Assembly: GCF_036345995.1 (NCBI RefSeq)
Contig: NZ_CP107796.1
Coordinates: 1,860,001 to 1,924,000 of the forward strand
Length of the DNA stretch: 64,000 nt
Origin: Streptomyces sp. NBC_00557
GTDB taxonomy: Bacteria > Actinomycetota > Actinomycetes > Streptomycetales > Streptomycetaceae
Direction of reading: 5' to 3'
Shown one piece after another: positions 63,768-64,000 of the stretch. The first letter of the stretch is position 1. Each line of letters starts with the position of its first letter. Made by a program: the position numbers and the translations under genes. The notes below the pieces were generated by a model that saw nothing but the letters and a program-made list of their open reading frames with translations, was not told the DNA's origin and searched no databases.

Positions 63768-64000
63768 CGGGCGGCCCTGACGTCGTCGGCGCCGTCCGGG
63801 CCGGAACCGCGGGATCCGGTGCCGGTGGTGTCCTCGGGCCGGCCGGATCCGGCGCCGGTGCCCTGCGCGTCGCCCGCCGGTGCGCCGCCGGCGTCGGCCG
63901 CCCGGCTGTGGGCGGTGCGGATGGCCTCGCCGATGACCTGCTGGGAGACGACGCCGACGGCGCGTCCGCCGGCGTCCACGGCGACGGCCCAGCCGGTCGG
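63764..64000 (-). CDS. osmoprotectant ABC transporter ATP-binding protein (5' part outside window)
   Basis: Only the C-terminal 78 residues are seen. They begin PTGWAVAVDAGGRAVGVVSQQVIGEA, the end of a CBS domain of the OpuCA/ProV kind, then a Gly/Asp/Ser-rich tail (GTGSRGSGPDGADDVRAAR). The nucleotide-binding domain is beyond the right edge. CBS domains of this group sense ionic strength or c-di-AMP. Confidence 0.75.
   Translation of the reverse strand, partial: PTGWAVAVDAGGRAVGVVSQQVIGEAIRTAHSRAADAGGAPAGDAQGTGAGSGRPEDTTGTGSRGSGPDGADDVRAAR

Overview
The window is a high-GC actinobacterial chromosome segment, almost certainly from a Streptomyces. The evidence is strong third-position GC, GTG/TTG starts behind AGGAGG-type ribosome sites, a two-domain geosmin synthase, a gamma-butyrolactone-receptor-type TetR protein close to CprB, a conservon (cvnABCD), a subtilisin-inhibitor-like (SSI) protein, and a sulfur operon whose order resembles the one I remember around SCO6093-SCO6102 of S. 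coelicolor. The geoA/cprB pair also recalls SCO6073/SCO6071. I saw no rRNA, tRNA, insertion sequence, prophage or CRISPR array; this looks like ordinary chromosome.

Layout. 1-11.2 kb: mixed housekeeping and unknown genes (PEP mutase/isocitrate lyase family, ThuA, two VOC proteins, an AraC regulator, VC0807 and BrkB membrane proteins, an AidB-like acyl-CoA dehydrogenase, a GAF-domain regulator, a secreted protein, a GNAT). 11.2-20.8 kb: a complete assimilatory sulfur operon. It opens with a short Cys-codon leader peptide, followed by siroheme sulfite reductase, a 59-aa zinc-ribbon protein, cysH, cysC, cysD, cysN, a sulfonate-type ABC transporter and a sirohydrochlorin chelatase, most with stop/start overlaps. 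20.8-29 kb: small unknown protein, DsbA-like, DUF1697, MMPL exporter, a phosphotransferase, a 3'-5' exonuclease and a SAV2148-type HEPN protein. 29.4-41 kb: glycogen/trehalose genes glgX, treY and treZ, with a LysR regulator/lipoamide dehydrogenase divergent pair, an M14 peptidase, an SSI-type inhibitor and a DUF1707-FHA protein between treY and treZ.

41-52 kb: a phosphotransferase-fold protein lacking its catalytic residues, an M24 peptidase, a PDZ membrane protein, a multicopper oxidase, geosmin synthase, a degenerate alpha/beta hydrolase fragment coupled to a P450, an ARMT1/DUF89 protein and a CprB-like receptor with a palindromic operator at its own promoter. 52.3-55.5 kb: a secreted protein diverging from a DUF6230-DUF6114 pair around a 19-bp palindrome, then a TerB-fold protein. 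55.5-64 kb: an aromatic amino acid lyase-like protein with an altered MIO motif and a glycine-betaine/proline-type ABC transporter whose binding protein is separated from its permeases by a complete conservon on the other strand.

I did not find a wholly new multi-gene system. The best leads are the sulfur-operon leader/attenuator and the duplicated coupling module after the sulfite reductase, the DUF6230/DUF6114/secreted-protein locus, the lyase with a non-canonical MIO loop, the kinase-dead phosphotransferase, and the hydrolase remnant fused to the P450 start. Assignments rest on reading the sequence and on remembered family features; no searches were run.
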